Source of the DNA: Formicarius rufipectus
Lineage: Eukaryota > Chordata > Aves > Passeriformes > Formicariidae
Reading direction: 5' to 3'
Length of the DNA stretch: 64,000 bases
Assembly: GCA_013399695.1 (NCBI GenBank)
Contig: VXAU01000295.1
Span: forward strand, 112,272 to 176,271
Shown: one piece after another, positions 37,501 to 49,815 of the stretch
Numbering within the stretch: position 1 is the stretch's first letter
How the letters are laid out: every line of letters starts with the position of its first letter
Notes under the pieces: generated by a model
Seen by the model: only the letters and a program-made list of their open reading frames with translations
Told to the model about the DNA's origin: nothing
Databases searched by the model: none
Made by a program: the position numbers and the translations under genes

Positions 37501-40500
37501 ATCTGTATTCTGTATCTATTTTCAGGGAAGACTGCAATGCAACATTCTTCAATTCTTACCATTTGCCTGATTACTTCACAATCTAATCCCCAGCATGTCA
37601 TCTTGTAATTATGAACTTATTTAAATTGAAAAACAAGCACAAATTATTCTTTTTAAAAAGTTAGCAAGAGAACAAAAAAACCCAAAATAATCATAAGGCA
37701 CAATTATTAGCAAATGATATAACAAAACCAGTTCAAATATGTTAAAAGAATGTAAAATTCTGCTTGTCTCCAGTCTTTCAAGACTGTAATGTTGCAAACA
37801 TCATGTTCAAATTTTATAAATTAATTTTTCTTTACCAGATTAAACTATGCTACTTTTAAGAAAGTTCACCTTAAAAATCACAGCCATCAAGTATAGTCAC
37901 AGCACCATGTGCATTTTTTAATCTTTTTGGCACTAGCATGGAGTCAGCATAACATGGAAATAAATTCTCCTTCAGATCTTTCCTTATACACTCTGTCTGG
38001 AGGCTTTGTCTTCCCTTCCCTACTCTCTTTGACTCCTTTTCATTCCTACCCTCCTATTCCTTGACGAGTCTCTGTCTCTTTTCAGATGTAGAATGTATCT
38101 TTTCTTCACGTGCACTGCACTGCAGATACAGCCTGAGGAGCTTGGGTTGAGTATCAGGAAATTAACTTCTCTACTTCATTATTTTACCATAATAATTATT
38201 TTATTTTTTGATCATTCAAGGTAAAAAGAATTTTTAAGTTCCCATGGCTTATATCCGAAGGTCACTTTTCTGACTGGGAGTATCATTTATTTCTTTTTAT
38301 AATAGCCTGTGGTAGTTGGAAGGAAGGGATGATAATTGCCAGCTTTAAGTTTAACTGAGAGCTGTAACTCTGAGAAAAAGTATACCATTCTTGACAGTAA
38401 CATCATCAGTAGCAGTAAAATAATCAGCAAACCAAATTCCCTCAAATTATCACTGTATTCCCTTAAGAAAGAAAAATGGAATAGAGCAGAAGAACTGATC
38501 AGAAATGGCTGCACATTCCTTACAGAAGCAATAACATCGTTGTGGAGGCAATGGACAGTGTACAGCAAGTAATAAATTGTAAAGACTTGTAGTCGGTGAA
38601 GTCTGACTCTTACGGGCTTCCTCATCATGCAATTCATTAAATCAGCACACTCCTGGGCACTTCCGTCTCATCCAGCCATGGTTAGCCACCTCTCAGATGT
38701 CTCTATTAATTTGGCTCTTTCTGCTAAAAATAATAATAATATTTTTTAAAAATAGTAATCTCTGATCTGCTGTTTCACTGCAACATTTTCTGCCATCACG
38801 TGAAGGATCATTCAGAGCATAAACTCCCCTGACCGACAATAATCCAGGCTACATCAAGAAGCATGGGAAAGATGCTTTGATCGAGACTTCCAGTGAGCCA
38901 TACAAGCATGTCTCACTGTCTTTAATTCCTTCATTAAGACCATCAGCACATTGCACAAAAGGAGTACAAACAGAAAAGATGAACCTTGAGACACACTGAG
39001 TCACAAAGCTGCTGCTGCTTCTGGAAGTTTTCCATGGGGAAAGGAAAGAAGAATTGTAACAGACTCCATCTGCCCTCTGGGTATATAAGCAGGTGCTTCA
39101 TGTGAAACAAATGCTTGTGTCTCTCCCATGTGCTCAGTGCTTTGAACTGCCCTCACCTTGCCTTCTGCTAAGCTGTTTCAAACTCGAGAGGTTTTTCACT
39201 TTAGATGTAACAGTAATGTAAGCAGTTCCCCTGCCAACACAGAAATCTCCTGTGACACTGGACTCTGCAACAGTCTCTACCTTTCTTTCATCACCAACAA
39301 ACACACTCTGCCCTGCCATTCAGATATCTTCATACACATTCAATTTATCCAAACACTTCTTTAGAGAATATTTCATGCTCAAGGCTCCCTAAGAGTAGCA
39401 TCACACAGTAAAATTCATTTACCCTTGTGACAGTCTTAGGTGGGGACAAAGCACAGTAGCACAGTATTCAAATTTACTTCATTAGCAGTCATGTGAACAT
39501 ATTGCAATCTAACTAATATTGCATCCTTCCATTTTGGTATCTGCAGAGTTAGAGAAATAAACATGCTGTATAAAATTGACCTCTTCCTCATCTTTTACAT
39601 CTGAGATTTTCCCAAACCTGAAGCAAGAGTTTTAGTAGTCATTCTAAAGTTTCCCATACTTTAATTAATATATATTACATTCATCACTGCCTAGGACATA
39701 CCCACCATTCTTTGTAAGCATCTTATCTCACCATTTGGTGTAGGTAGCTCATTCAGTGGTCAATTTTTGACCCATAATAGCTATTATTTGTTTATGGCAT
39801 CATTATTCTGCATGCCATACCATATTCTATGGCATTACTGTTCCTTCCCTTTAAGGCAAGAACACTGGCTTTGTGCCTGCTGAGTCAGGCTTCCCAGCTA
39901 ATCTTCTTGTCCTGTATCATGGGAATGGAAAGACAGCACAAATCACTCCCAAAATCTGCTCCACGTAATACGGTAAAAGACTGCTGGAGAAAATATGTGC
40001 CCTGGGCAACCATAGAGAAAATCACTGGGATGGCTACTAGATAACTTTATGCCCTATGTGACAGGAGAGAACAATAGGTACATCACTCATCTTGCTGGGC
40101 TTGTTTGAGAACAAAGGTAAGGTCAATATCTACTCTTCTAAAATCTTAGAATGGAAAGCTGAGTGTTTGTAATAATGCACCTAATGTATGGTCTCCTAGA
40201 AGCTGTAAGGTTAGTATAGCTGGTAAAACATAATGCAGTCTGTGCAACATAAAGAAAAACTGACAGGCAGTAATCTATCACTGCTAACATTAAACAGCTA
40301 CTGAAACAAACATATTCTCTAAAAACATGTAGGAAATACAAATGAAAGAGAGACAACATTACTTTCAACACAGCAATTACTCCTGGTAAATGCATGTATA
40401 CTTTTACGGTAAGACAAACAAGCTTGAAACAACCTACCTACCCTTCTATGAGTTGTTTATAATTACTTTGGTGAATATATAAAATACAATATTTAATGCT

Positions 40501-40978
40501 GTGATATATGTTTGTGTCATGACTGAGAACTAAGGCATTACAGATTTTAATGAATTAATTTGGAGGTGATGAGATCTAATAGATAAACCATTGGACCAAG
40601 ACTGAATTCAGCTCTACAACTCATTCCTTCTTCACTGGTCTTAGACAATTTCCGTCATTTTCCTGTCTCTTACTTTCTCTGTTCATAAAAGATACATAAT
40701 ATTTACCTTCTCTGAAATGTACCTGTACGTTTTCTACAGAAGAGGGTTAGAAAAAGCTATGTGATATTTGTTATTAAAATATAATGTGATAGAGATTACT
40801 GTATGATCTTCCAGCTGCAGCAGAGCCTTTCTGACAGATGTGAATGCCAGCAGCTGCAATGAAAGGTTGCACTAGTACAATGAAATGAGTAACTTCATTT
40901 TCTTTGCTGATAAAAGTATCCTGTCACTGTTACACACCAGATCACTTATTATTGGGTCAGAACCACCTTGTAGGGTGG
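34546..40978. other. AT-rich unassigned DNA
   Basis: I find no recognisable gene or repeat family. A-rich runs occur at 34831-34844 and 35181-35221. A minus-strand open frame of 116 codons (38287-38637) has no ATG-linked domain or recognised motif and overlaps unrelated frames on the other strand. The TATA box at 39082 is listed separately. Confidence 0.55.
39082..39089 (+). promoter_or_regulatory. Isolated strong TATA-box match
   Basis: TATATAAG lies in the context CTCTGGGTATATAAGCAGG and is close to the TATA consensus with G/C-rich edges. Sequence upstream to about 38960 is richer in G/C than its neighbours. I see no recognisable first exon downstream, so this may be a cryptic site, an old LTR promoter or chance. 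Confidence 0.25.
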
Positions 40979-40995
40979 GTGTGTGTGTGTGTGTG
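40979..40995. repeat. (GT)n microsatellite
   Basis: Seventeen bases of alternating GT lie just left of the 170-bp tandem duplication. Confidence 0.9.
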
Positions 40996-41034
40996 GGAAG
41001 GGGACCAGACTTTTAGTAGTGCCCACATGGTCAG

Positions 41035-41375
41035 CCAGGACAGCCGATGAGGTTTGGCCACATGGCATGAAGGCCACATGGGGCACCTGTCAATAAGGTC
41101 TGCCTGGTAACCCACCCACACCACATCCCCTGGAACCCCTGGTTGGCTGTGACACCCTCGCTGTGGCCAAGGGGACAGTGAATGGTTAGTGAACCAAAGG
41201 TCTCNCCAGGACAGCCGATGAGGTTTGGCCACATGGCATGAAGGCCACATGGGGCACCTGTCAATAAGGTCTGCCTGGTAACCCACCCACACCACATCCC
41301 CTGGAATCCCTGGTTGGCTGTGACACCCTCGCTGTGGCCAAGGGGACAGTGAATGGTTAGTGAACCAAAGGTCTC
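41035..41375. repeat. 170-bp tandem duplication joined by an N
   Basis: The segment at 41035-41204 (starts CCAGGACAGCCGATGAGG, ends ACCAAAGGTCTC) recurs at 41206-41375 with one visible difference, GGAACCCCT versus GGAATCCCT. The single base between the copies, 41205, is N. The unit is clearly more GC-rich than the surroundings and I cannot assign it to a family. The N at the exact junction and the near-identity suggest two allelic or overlapping contig ends joined in assembly, rather than an old genomic duplication. The open frames across it are by-products. Confidence 0.9.
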
Positions 41376-43105
41376 ATCTGGGAGAAGTGGTCACAGTGAC
41401 CAGAACTTACAAGGAGGTAGCAAGACGTCTCCTTTGCGGACACTGGTCTGCTCTCCTCAAAAAAAACATGTGATCTGACTGGTAATTGCTTTTCCCTCCT
41501 CTCTTATTCTCTGTAGTCTTTCTTCTCTTAAAATCTTCCTTTATTCTTTGCCTCCTCTTGTGAGTAACTTAAACACTTATTTTCTGTAAGTTCTAGGTAG
41601 TTCAATTTAAGTGGCATGGAGTTTGTGTTGGGTTTAGCAAAGGATCCTTACTATAGCAATGCTTGATAATGCTGATAATCTGTTATAATGCTTTTTAAAA
41701 GTTGCATGTTATCTCTGTAACATCTTTTTTTTTTCTTTTTTTTCTTTTTTTTTTTTTCCCAAAATGTGTATTTTCTCACCAAATTAAAAGAAATCTCTTG
41801 GAGAAAAACGTGTGTTTTTTCTTCAGACATTAACTCAGGGTACTAAAGAGCCAAAGGCTTTTCATGAGTTTCTTTAGGCAAAATCTCTAATGCCTGAAAT
41901 TAAAATGTAACACCTGGTAAAAGCTGAGCCTTTGGAACTGGGTTGTTGTTGTTGTCCAAACCAACCTGGATCTATGCAGGCAGAGTATCTGGAAGTTCTG
42001 CTTGCAACAGGCACCTTGTGTAAAACTTAAAGTAAGAAGAAATCATTAATGATTAGAACTGGGAAGGGGCATAAGAGGGCTGAGCAGTCTTAAAAAGAAC
42101 CACAAATGAACCCCAAAAACCCTCTAACATACTGCCAAAAAAAAAAAAATTCTTTAACAGAAAGTCTATTTCTGATACTATTTAATACATAATACCTGTA
42201 GTAATGGTCATGAATGTAAAGACATCCAAGGCCAAGGTTTTGAAAGGGACAAAAAACCCATAAGCAGCATATCAGTTCTAAAGTACTGCAACTTTACAGA
42301 GGTACTGAACTGGGAATGAGTAAAAGCAGCTTAAGAACAGCAGTAATGCAAACCCAAAACGTGACAGCACTTCTGAGGACAGCTGTGAAAAACAGATTGT
42401 GTTTATGCATTTAAAAGGCATTACCAGGCAATGGCTCAGGAGCAGCAAAGTGCCACCAGGTCACCCTTGGCCATGATGCCTGACTGCACACAGCTGGAAA
42501 GAGCCAGGGCTGAATGCAGCCATTGAAGTATAACACATAGATCTTTAGAACTGCTGATACAGTCTGACAAGATGCAAAACTACCTTTGCACTACCAGTGG
42601 AAGGCCTCACAAAATCTAATAAAGTGTTGGACAGTGCTTCTGAAGACATTAAAATAATAAATGTTCCCTGGCTAATCTAATCACAAGAAGCAAATGGCAC
42701 AGGAGAATACTGCTACTATGGCAGACTGAGAAAGATGAGATTTTGCTTAAAGGAAAGGCAGGAGCTACTTTAATAGATTCAAGGTGTGACATCATAAACA
42801 AATTTTATTCTACCTAACTTCAGATATCAATGTGAGAGAAAGGGGCACTGTAAGTGTGCAGTTCATCTGAGCTGTTTTAAATGCATGCCTAGGTGAGATG
42901 ATACAAGACAAAAAACAACTTGAAAGTGCATTTTTTTCTTAACTAAGTATTAAAGAAGTCTTAGTTGAGATGCTCATACACACAGATCTGCATGGAAGAT
43001 ATCTGTATCTGATTAGGTAAATTCCACCCCATGAGACTGCATTTTGAGAAAAAAAGCTTTTCTAAACCAAGCCAAGAGAGTCCAGTGAAATGCAAAAACA
43101 CAATT

Positions 43106-43173
43106 AAAACAAAACAAAACAAAACAAAACAAGGAAAAAAAAAAAATTGAAAGGAAAAAAAAAAAAAAAAAAA
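43106..43173. repeat. (AAAAC)n plus poly(A) simple repeat
   Basis: Five perfect AAAAC units are followed by A12 and A19 runs separated by a short TTGAAAGG spacer. No polyadenylation signal precedes them. Confidence 0.9.
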
Positions 43174-46100
43174 GTAACAGATTCACTGTTCAGCCTCCTG
43201 AAACTCCAATGTAACAGCTAAACATTGGAAAATATTTGAGGACAGGAACTGTATGATGACAGTAAACTAACAATGTACTGTATACTGCTCACGCATTAGT
43301 CGGATTTTCTGAAGGATAGTTAGTTGCAGGATGGAAACAAAAGACAAATTTTGAAAATATAGTATAGTAATACATTCTGCTCAGACAACAGGATAACTAC
43401 AAACTCTGCAAAAGAACCAAAACAACTGAACAACATGATAGGGTTACTTCATTGTAAATAAAGGCATCTTTCTTTTAGCAAGAACCTTCCTTCGCTTCTC
43501 TTCCAGGAGCGCAGTGATACTTATATAAAAACCCAACACATGATTGGTAAAATGAGACACTGTGCAACTGGTAGCGTTCGGCTAGTATACTATATCTTCA
43601 CAGAGCCAGTAGTAGCACACCACTAAGCTGAGTGATTAGTGTCTGCCACCTATGAAAATCAGGCCAGCAGAACACTAAAAGGCGAGACCGAGAAGAGCTT
43701 AAGATAATCCCAGAGTAAGCAGCTTCCTCTATTACTTGAAAGGAAAAAAAAAAAAAAAAAAAGTTTCAAAGGCTGTACAAACATGAGCAAGTGTGGGTCT
43801 AACAAGCAAGTAGGTCTATAAATATGAAAGAGCACAAACACAAAGCTCCTTTGAGATATCTTGTACGAGGTAGTTGCAGAGGTATAAGCAATAATGGAAA
43901 TAAAGCCCAAAACATCATAGATAAAAGCAGATGCCTTGTGTACACGGATAAGCAAAACAAAAGTTTGGACACAGGTAGGGTGGTAAGAAATCAGAACTGA
44001 TATTTATGAACCACAATAAAGATTTATTCGGAAAGATCCTGCTAAAAATGGGTGTAAGCAGTAACAGGGAGAATTAAGTCCATGTCTAATATGAACAACA
44101 CAAGCAGGAGAGGGCATATGGTTAGTTAGAACAGCATAGATAAAGGATTATGCAGCAGGCTAACATCCCTTACATACCTAGCAACTTCTGCCCTCCCACA
44201 AGTGGTTAGTTTTTGCAAACAAACCTTACTAAAGCCTATAGTTGACAACATGAAATGGAGAAATGTTCATGATATTCAGAGAGCAAATTCTGGGCAGTAA
44301 AAAGAAAGCATCTGAAAAGAGAAACCACCCAGCCAGATCTACACACATCAAAATACTTCATGACCAATTTTCCTAAAAAATAAATTGTTCAAATTTTTTC
44401 AGCATAGATTTGCACTTTGCTTTCACTCCTAATTGAGTTCTTGGGGCACAGTGTAATAACAAATCCTGCATATCAAACAGCCATGGATGTTTTCAATGTA
44501 TAAACACCAGGAGGAGTGTGAACAGAGGTCTCCTGGATGACCTGTTAAACCACTGATCTTTTGGTTTAAAGAGACCTTGACATCATCATCAATTCACATT
44601 TTTCAGGACAGAGGAGTGAAAACAGGCCGCAACTCTGGCTAAAAATGTTTTTAACAATCAGAGAATGGCTAATTGTATTTTATTTCTGGCAGGGATTCAT
44701 TTCTTCCAAGGCAAAGAGGGTTTTTTAATACAGAGATAGTAATTGCAGCCTGTTGTCATTGTCTTGCACTGAACAAGCTACACTGCTACAAGTCTCTTCC
44801 AGGAGTGTGCAACTCTTTCTAATGTTTCTGCAAACTCCCTTAAAGAAGTCATGGTGCTGCTCAAGATAATTAATATTATCTTCTCCCTTCATGTTACAGC
44901 TCTTGGGAAAATATTTTGCTGTAACTGTCTTTTTCTTTTTGGAGTCTAACCAAGGAACAGCAAAAGTGATACAGGGGAAGAAAGGGGACAAGTGTCTGTG
45001 CCACTTCAGCAAGCTTGGCATAGATTCAGAATGGCAATAAACTCAGATAAGAGCTTTTCTTTACTAACAGTAGGGTTTTCCACCTCCCCCTCACCAGATC
45101 AAATAAGCCATGCAGGATTGGTAAAGTCACATGAACCCGACTTTCTTCACAATTGACTTCAGAATTCATGATGACACAAGATGGACAGACAGTACAGACA
45201 GATGTTCAAACACTAAGCCTCAACACCAGGGCTATAGAACTCACTGATGTCTTTATAGAATCTGGCCATGCATCTGCTGGGTATTGCATGAGCACCACAT
45301 TCTTCTTACTCACTTTAACTAGTTTCGTTTTCCTGCTCATAGTTAATTCCTTTAAATCTGCATAAATTAAACACAAGCACTCATCTGAACAATAACATTT
45401 AAGCAGCTGCTTACCTTGAGAAGCTGGTAAGGGCTTGAAGAAGGAGCCCTCACAATGATATAGGAATCACACTGACTAGCAGGGAATATTCCCTGACATA
45501 GGAAAATTTAAGAGAATCAGATTCTGTGGTCCTTTGTGTCTTCTGGACAGAACATCTGATAGTTTCCTTTAAGGTTTTGTTTTGCAGGTGAACAGTCCTG
45601 CTTTCAAACAGAAAAAGTTGTGTAACTTCAGCATATGCGTGACTGAATAATTTTGTCACTTACCAAGAGTTTTTTATGACTATCCAGGGACAAAAATTCC
45701 ATGTCCCTGATACTTACTTCAGCAGAAAGCCTTGTGTCTCATTAATACTAGGTTTTCATACTAGATAGTAGTCTACAGTGGCAAAAATAGATACAAAGAA
45801 GCTCAAGTGACAAAACCTTTAAAATGGCAATAATGTTGGGGGCAGGATGGGTATGACAACTACTTGAGATGGATCCATTTGGCCTTATCACTGCAACCGC
45901 AAGAAGGCTGTGGATGATACTTAGACACACTATACTATGGACAAGGGCCCCCAGATTCCTTAGCATAACAGCACAAAACTGCTCTTCCCAGAATATATTT
46001 ACCATTCACTTACATCAGTCCCATCAACTACAGCACTGTGGCACCTAAGCTGGAGAACTGCATCAAGAATGGCAAGAGGTTTTGGAGTTCATGCCTGAAA

Positions 46101-48766
46101 CACCCAGAGAGTTTCTTTCTTGGATGACCCAGACATACAGAAACTCTGATGAGTCACAGGTCTCCCAGCAGTGAGGTCAATTTGCAGAGCTGTGCAGCTG
46201 CAGCTGTGTAAGGATGCTGTCTTCTCTTCTCATCTGCTGAAAATTAAAACATTCTGTAGAAAGAAGTGGCAACATTTTTATTGCCAAGTCACTGGTCACA
46301 GTGAGCGGAGTCTGAAAATGATGCATAATTCTGAATCTCTGAAGCTCATATTTATTAAAACACAGACAAAATTTATGCCTCATGATAAATGATTTGCTGC
46401 TTAGTGGAGATAAATAACCAGCCAACTATTCTATGAAACACTAATGACATTTTTGGGCTTTTTTATTAAATGCATAATCAGGATAAAAATATCTCTCTGA
46501 TTGAAGTTCTCTCCTTCCCAGCTTTGGAATATCTTTCCAAAGGTAAATGAAGCATTCCAGCTACAACTCCCTCAGGTGTTGTATCACAATTTGTGGGCTA
46601 CATGCAGAAAGTTTTTAAATGGATTTAGAATAAGATGGCTATGCAATATTGGAAATACATTTTCCTTTCAATGCAGTTTTGTTGGTTTTTTTTTTTCAGA
46701 AACTGCATTTAGATAAAATATTCTGATCTAACTCTGATAGGCATGATACCACCATTACAAAATGTTTTTTTTTAGAAATCAAACTAGTGCAAATATCCGA
46801 AATTTCTTTCCAAAATAAACTGAAAGCACAAATGTACTCCAAGAGAGACTTCAGAGAATACAAATGCTAAAAACATTGCTTAGATAATCCTTTTAAATTT
46901 CTTTCTTCCCCTCTAACTTAAGTTCTATGAACATTTACAGTTTACTATAATTTGTTAGTTGTTTTTTTCTTTGTTGCTGTTGCTTGCTTGGTTGTTGTGT
47001 TTGGTTTTGGTTTTTGTTCTGAATATGCTGTAATGATCTCAAGTGGGAATTCTTTTACAATTTTCTGTAATATTTTATGAACCTTATTCAATACTTGTGT
47101 TTCTACTTCACATGCTTTTACTGATTTTTTTTTATTGTCTTCACACAATAGTAGACACCATACTAGTATCAAAATAAGTCTAAATAAGTCTGCCCCCAGA
47201 AGACTTTTGCAGCACTCAGACACTCCTCCTCTAACACTTGTGTAACTCCTCTTGTTTATGACTGACTCACTATTCTGCATATGCAGCAGTTTTATTGTCT
47301 CTTTTCCATAGTTCTAATGAATTATATACATGTCTAGTCTGACTTTGAACTTATTTTCTTGGAATCAGATTTTTTTAAAGTACTTGTATCACTTCCTTGT
47401 GAATCTTCAGTTTTACTGAACCTAATTTCTCAAGGTGTTTTGGGAATAATTAAGAACGTTTTTTGTCTGATTTTCAGATACTGAAGACTCTAAAGTCCTA
47501 CCAAAGCCACTAGAAGCTGTGGGGATTCAGCATCTCTGTCAGTTCTTAAAAAAAAAAAAAAAGGGTTTTGGCAATGTCTCAGTTCACCATTTACAAGATA
47601 CGGTACTTTGTCACAAATAATGGCTGCTTAAAAGCCGTTTTAGGCCATTGATCCATCACTTTTCACATAGCACTTTCCCACTTCTTTTCCATTTACTACT
47701 TTCCTCTTCAGTCACACAGTTTGTCTTCTTTCTCCATTTCAGCCACAAATGTGGCCTCTGGACACCACAGGAGAAGCATCTCTGCCAAGAAGGAGAGAAC
47801 TCATTATTAAGTCTTTAATCTTGAATCCTTCTTTCTTCCACCTCTCCTGGCTGTCATGGATGACATTTACTCTTCCTGCAGGACAAACTCCTGTATCACA
47901 TTAGTAGAAAAACATTCTGAGATGACACTAATCTGTGAACCCTTTTTTGGGGTTCTTACCAAGGAGATAGCAGGGAATGTCTTTCTCTTGTGCTAGGAAC
48001 AAGGATGTGTGCTTGCAATAGAACTAGGGCTTTAATATCCTAGGTTACACAACGCTTTACTGTTTTAACCTCTGCAACCTAGCAAACCACTCCTTAATAT
48101 CATTAATTGCTGAAAAATGTGGCATTTACAAGGCTTAATGTGTCTTTTTGATTCACATTTTTAATTAAATATTTTCTTTAGAATCTTTAAAATCTCTGCT
48201 TCAGCTCTATCTCTGCTTCAGATGCTTAAGATCTATCTTGATTTTTATAATCCCCCATGCAAATCCAAAACATTTGGTATTGTTCAGACAAGTAATCATT
48301 CAGACCCATTTCTATCCTGCTTGAATTGTGAGAAAATATTTTAATACAATTTCCAAAAGATGCTTAGAAAAATATAGCAATACTTTCAAATTCAGTCTTA
48401 CTCTGCTTATTTCTTTGATATTTCTTACTTCTTTCTCTGACTCTTCCTACAGAAGAGCTGAAAAACCTTTGAGTAACACAGCAGGGACATAACCCAGAAG
48501 AAGCCCGTGAAGCTCAACTAGACACACTCTACTCCAGCTCTACTTTAATTGATGGAAAAGGACACAGACTTTTCCATTTTTATCACAGACAGATAAGAGG
48601 AAAAACAGAAGACAAAGTACCCACACTTCAGGGTGAGTCCCTTCTCAAGATTTTCTTTGCTCTGTACCAAAATTCAGATCCTGGTCCCAGCAGAGGGTGC
48701 TGCTGCTCCGACCTACACGGCACGAACAGGGGTTTTAGCTGGACAGAGTTGATTGTCTAGGTAGAG

Positions 48767-48803
48767 TGACGTCATGTCGTGATGAAGGTAATGTCTTTTA
48801 TAA
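48767..48803 (+). promoter_or_regulatory. Full CRE palindrome followed by a TATA-like box
   Basis: TGACGTCA at 48767-48774 is the full-length CREB/ATF site and contains a CpG. TTTTATAA follows at 48796-48803. The surroundings (48690-48900) hold more CpG than the neighbourhood (CCGACC, CACGGCACGAAC, GTCGTG, GCGAC, GCGGACG). A CRE shortly upstream of a TATA box is a common layout in cAMP-responsive promoters. There is no recognisable first exon downstream, so function is unproven. Confidence 0.35.
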
Positions 48804-49372
48804 CAGCGACAAGAAATCTTACATATTGGCTATGAGGCAAAAATCAACCAGATTACAGAAAAGAGATGCCTGGGTGCCTTTATGGTCCACATTTCTGCGG
48901 ACGTGATCCCAGCAATTCAGAGTGGGCACTAAAATAAGATATTTGTGAATATATGGTAAGCTTAAAGCTCAGAATAAAATGGAGTTTTCTAGGCAAGCAT
49001 CAATATTACCAAAAATTAAAGAGTTTACTGTAAACAGTTAACACCAATGTAATAACAAAAAATAGTGTTTTGCTTGGGTATTTTCAGGTGTTTTTAACAA
49101 GATCTCTAACTGCAAGCCATCATTCTCTTCCCTTGTGAGACATAGAGAAGCTGAGATACAAAGATGAAAAACGTTTTCTGACAGTTCCTCATCAAGCTGC
49201 TGTTAGAGGCAGGAAGACATTGAATCCTCCTAAACTCAACACCGAGAATATTGACGAAGTACTTCACAAAACTCTGAGACTTGTAAGCATGCCAAACTTG
49301 GGCCAAACAGTTAGACTTGGGATTTTGCAGCTCTGTACTCCCTCACTTCATAACAAGAGCACAAAAATTATC

Positions 49373-49815
49373 CACCACACTGTGTCAGACTGAAAGTCCA
49401 TCTAGCCCAGAATCATGCTTTCCACAGCTGAACAGCAGCAGATGCCCACAATGTTAAAAATATTAAACCACCAAAAGTACAGTTGGGCATTTTTTCACTT
49501 TCTGTACCATTTTTCAGCAGCCAGCTGTTCAAGGACTTTCTGAGAGTGTGAGTGGACTGTGTTATTGAACAGTCCCTGGTGGATCTATTCCCAGCAAAAT
49601 TTTCTAACTCCTTTTAAGCCACTTAATTTTCTGGACTCTACAACGTCCTGTGATAGCAAGTTCCATCAGTTAATTATCTGTTGAAGGATAAATTACTTCC
49701 TTTGTTTGTGTTAAATCTGCCGCCCGACATATTATTGTTGTATTATAGTACTAATTCCTTCTGTAGTTATCAGAACAGCAATTACGTCTCCTGTAATCAG
49801 GAGAAAGGTGTCACA
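49373..49815 (-). mobile_element. Ancient CR1-type LINE remnant, 3' end
   Basis: The plus strand reads 'CACTGTGTCAGACTGAAAGT' and 'CCATCTAGCCCAG', then much further 'ACGTCCTGTGATAGCAAGTT', 'CCATCAGTTAATTATCTG' and 'TTACTTCCTTTGTTTGTG' followed by 'AAATCTGCCGCC'. This order is the reverse complement of a CR1-type element abundant in turtles and crocodilians, whose sense strand runs ...GGCAGCAGGTTTAAAAC...AACTCCTTGCC... and ends GGGCTAGATGGACCTTTGGTCTGAC. The copy is heavily diverged, consistent with insertion before or early in bird evolution. Recognition is from memory of the family, and the edges are approximate. Confidence 0.75.

Larger units (their letters stand above)
41376..49372. other. 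AT-rich unassigned DNA with A-rich runs
   Basis: I see no repeat family here. Minus-strand open frames at 44725-45021 (98 codons, cysteine-rich end) and 46945-47280 (111 codons, one hydrophobic segment) match nothing I recognise. A pyrimidine run lies at 41725-41760. A run of five AAAAC units is at 43106-43130 next to A runs at 43135-43146 and 43155-43173, and a further A19 is at 43744-43762. The CRE/TATA pair at 48767-48803 is listed separately. Confidence 0.55.

Noticed and set aside
38287..38637. 116-codon minus-strand frame with a Leu-rich segment
   Set aside because: It has no recognised motif, other open frames overlap it on both strands, and the Leu/Ile run reflects local AT-rich repeats (ATCATCAGTAGCAG...).
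40957..41297. 112-codon minus-strand frame with an internal repeat of 55 residues
   Set aside because: It is created by the 170-bp duplication and passes through the N, so it is likely an assembly by-product.
41624..41640. TGTGTTGGGTTTAGCAA as the start of a family C LTR
   Set aside because: The match to the LTR start covers only about 14 bases and the following sequence does not continue as that LTR.
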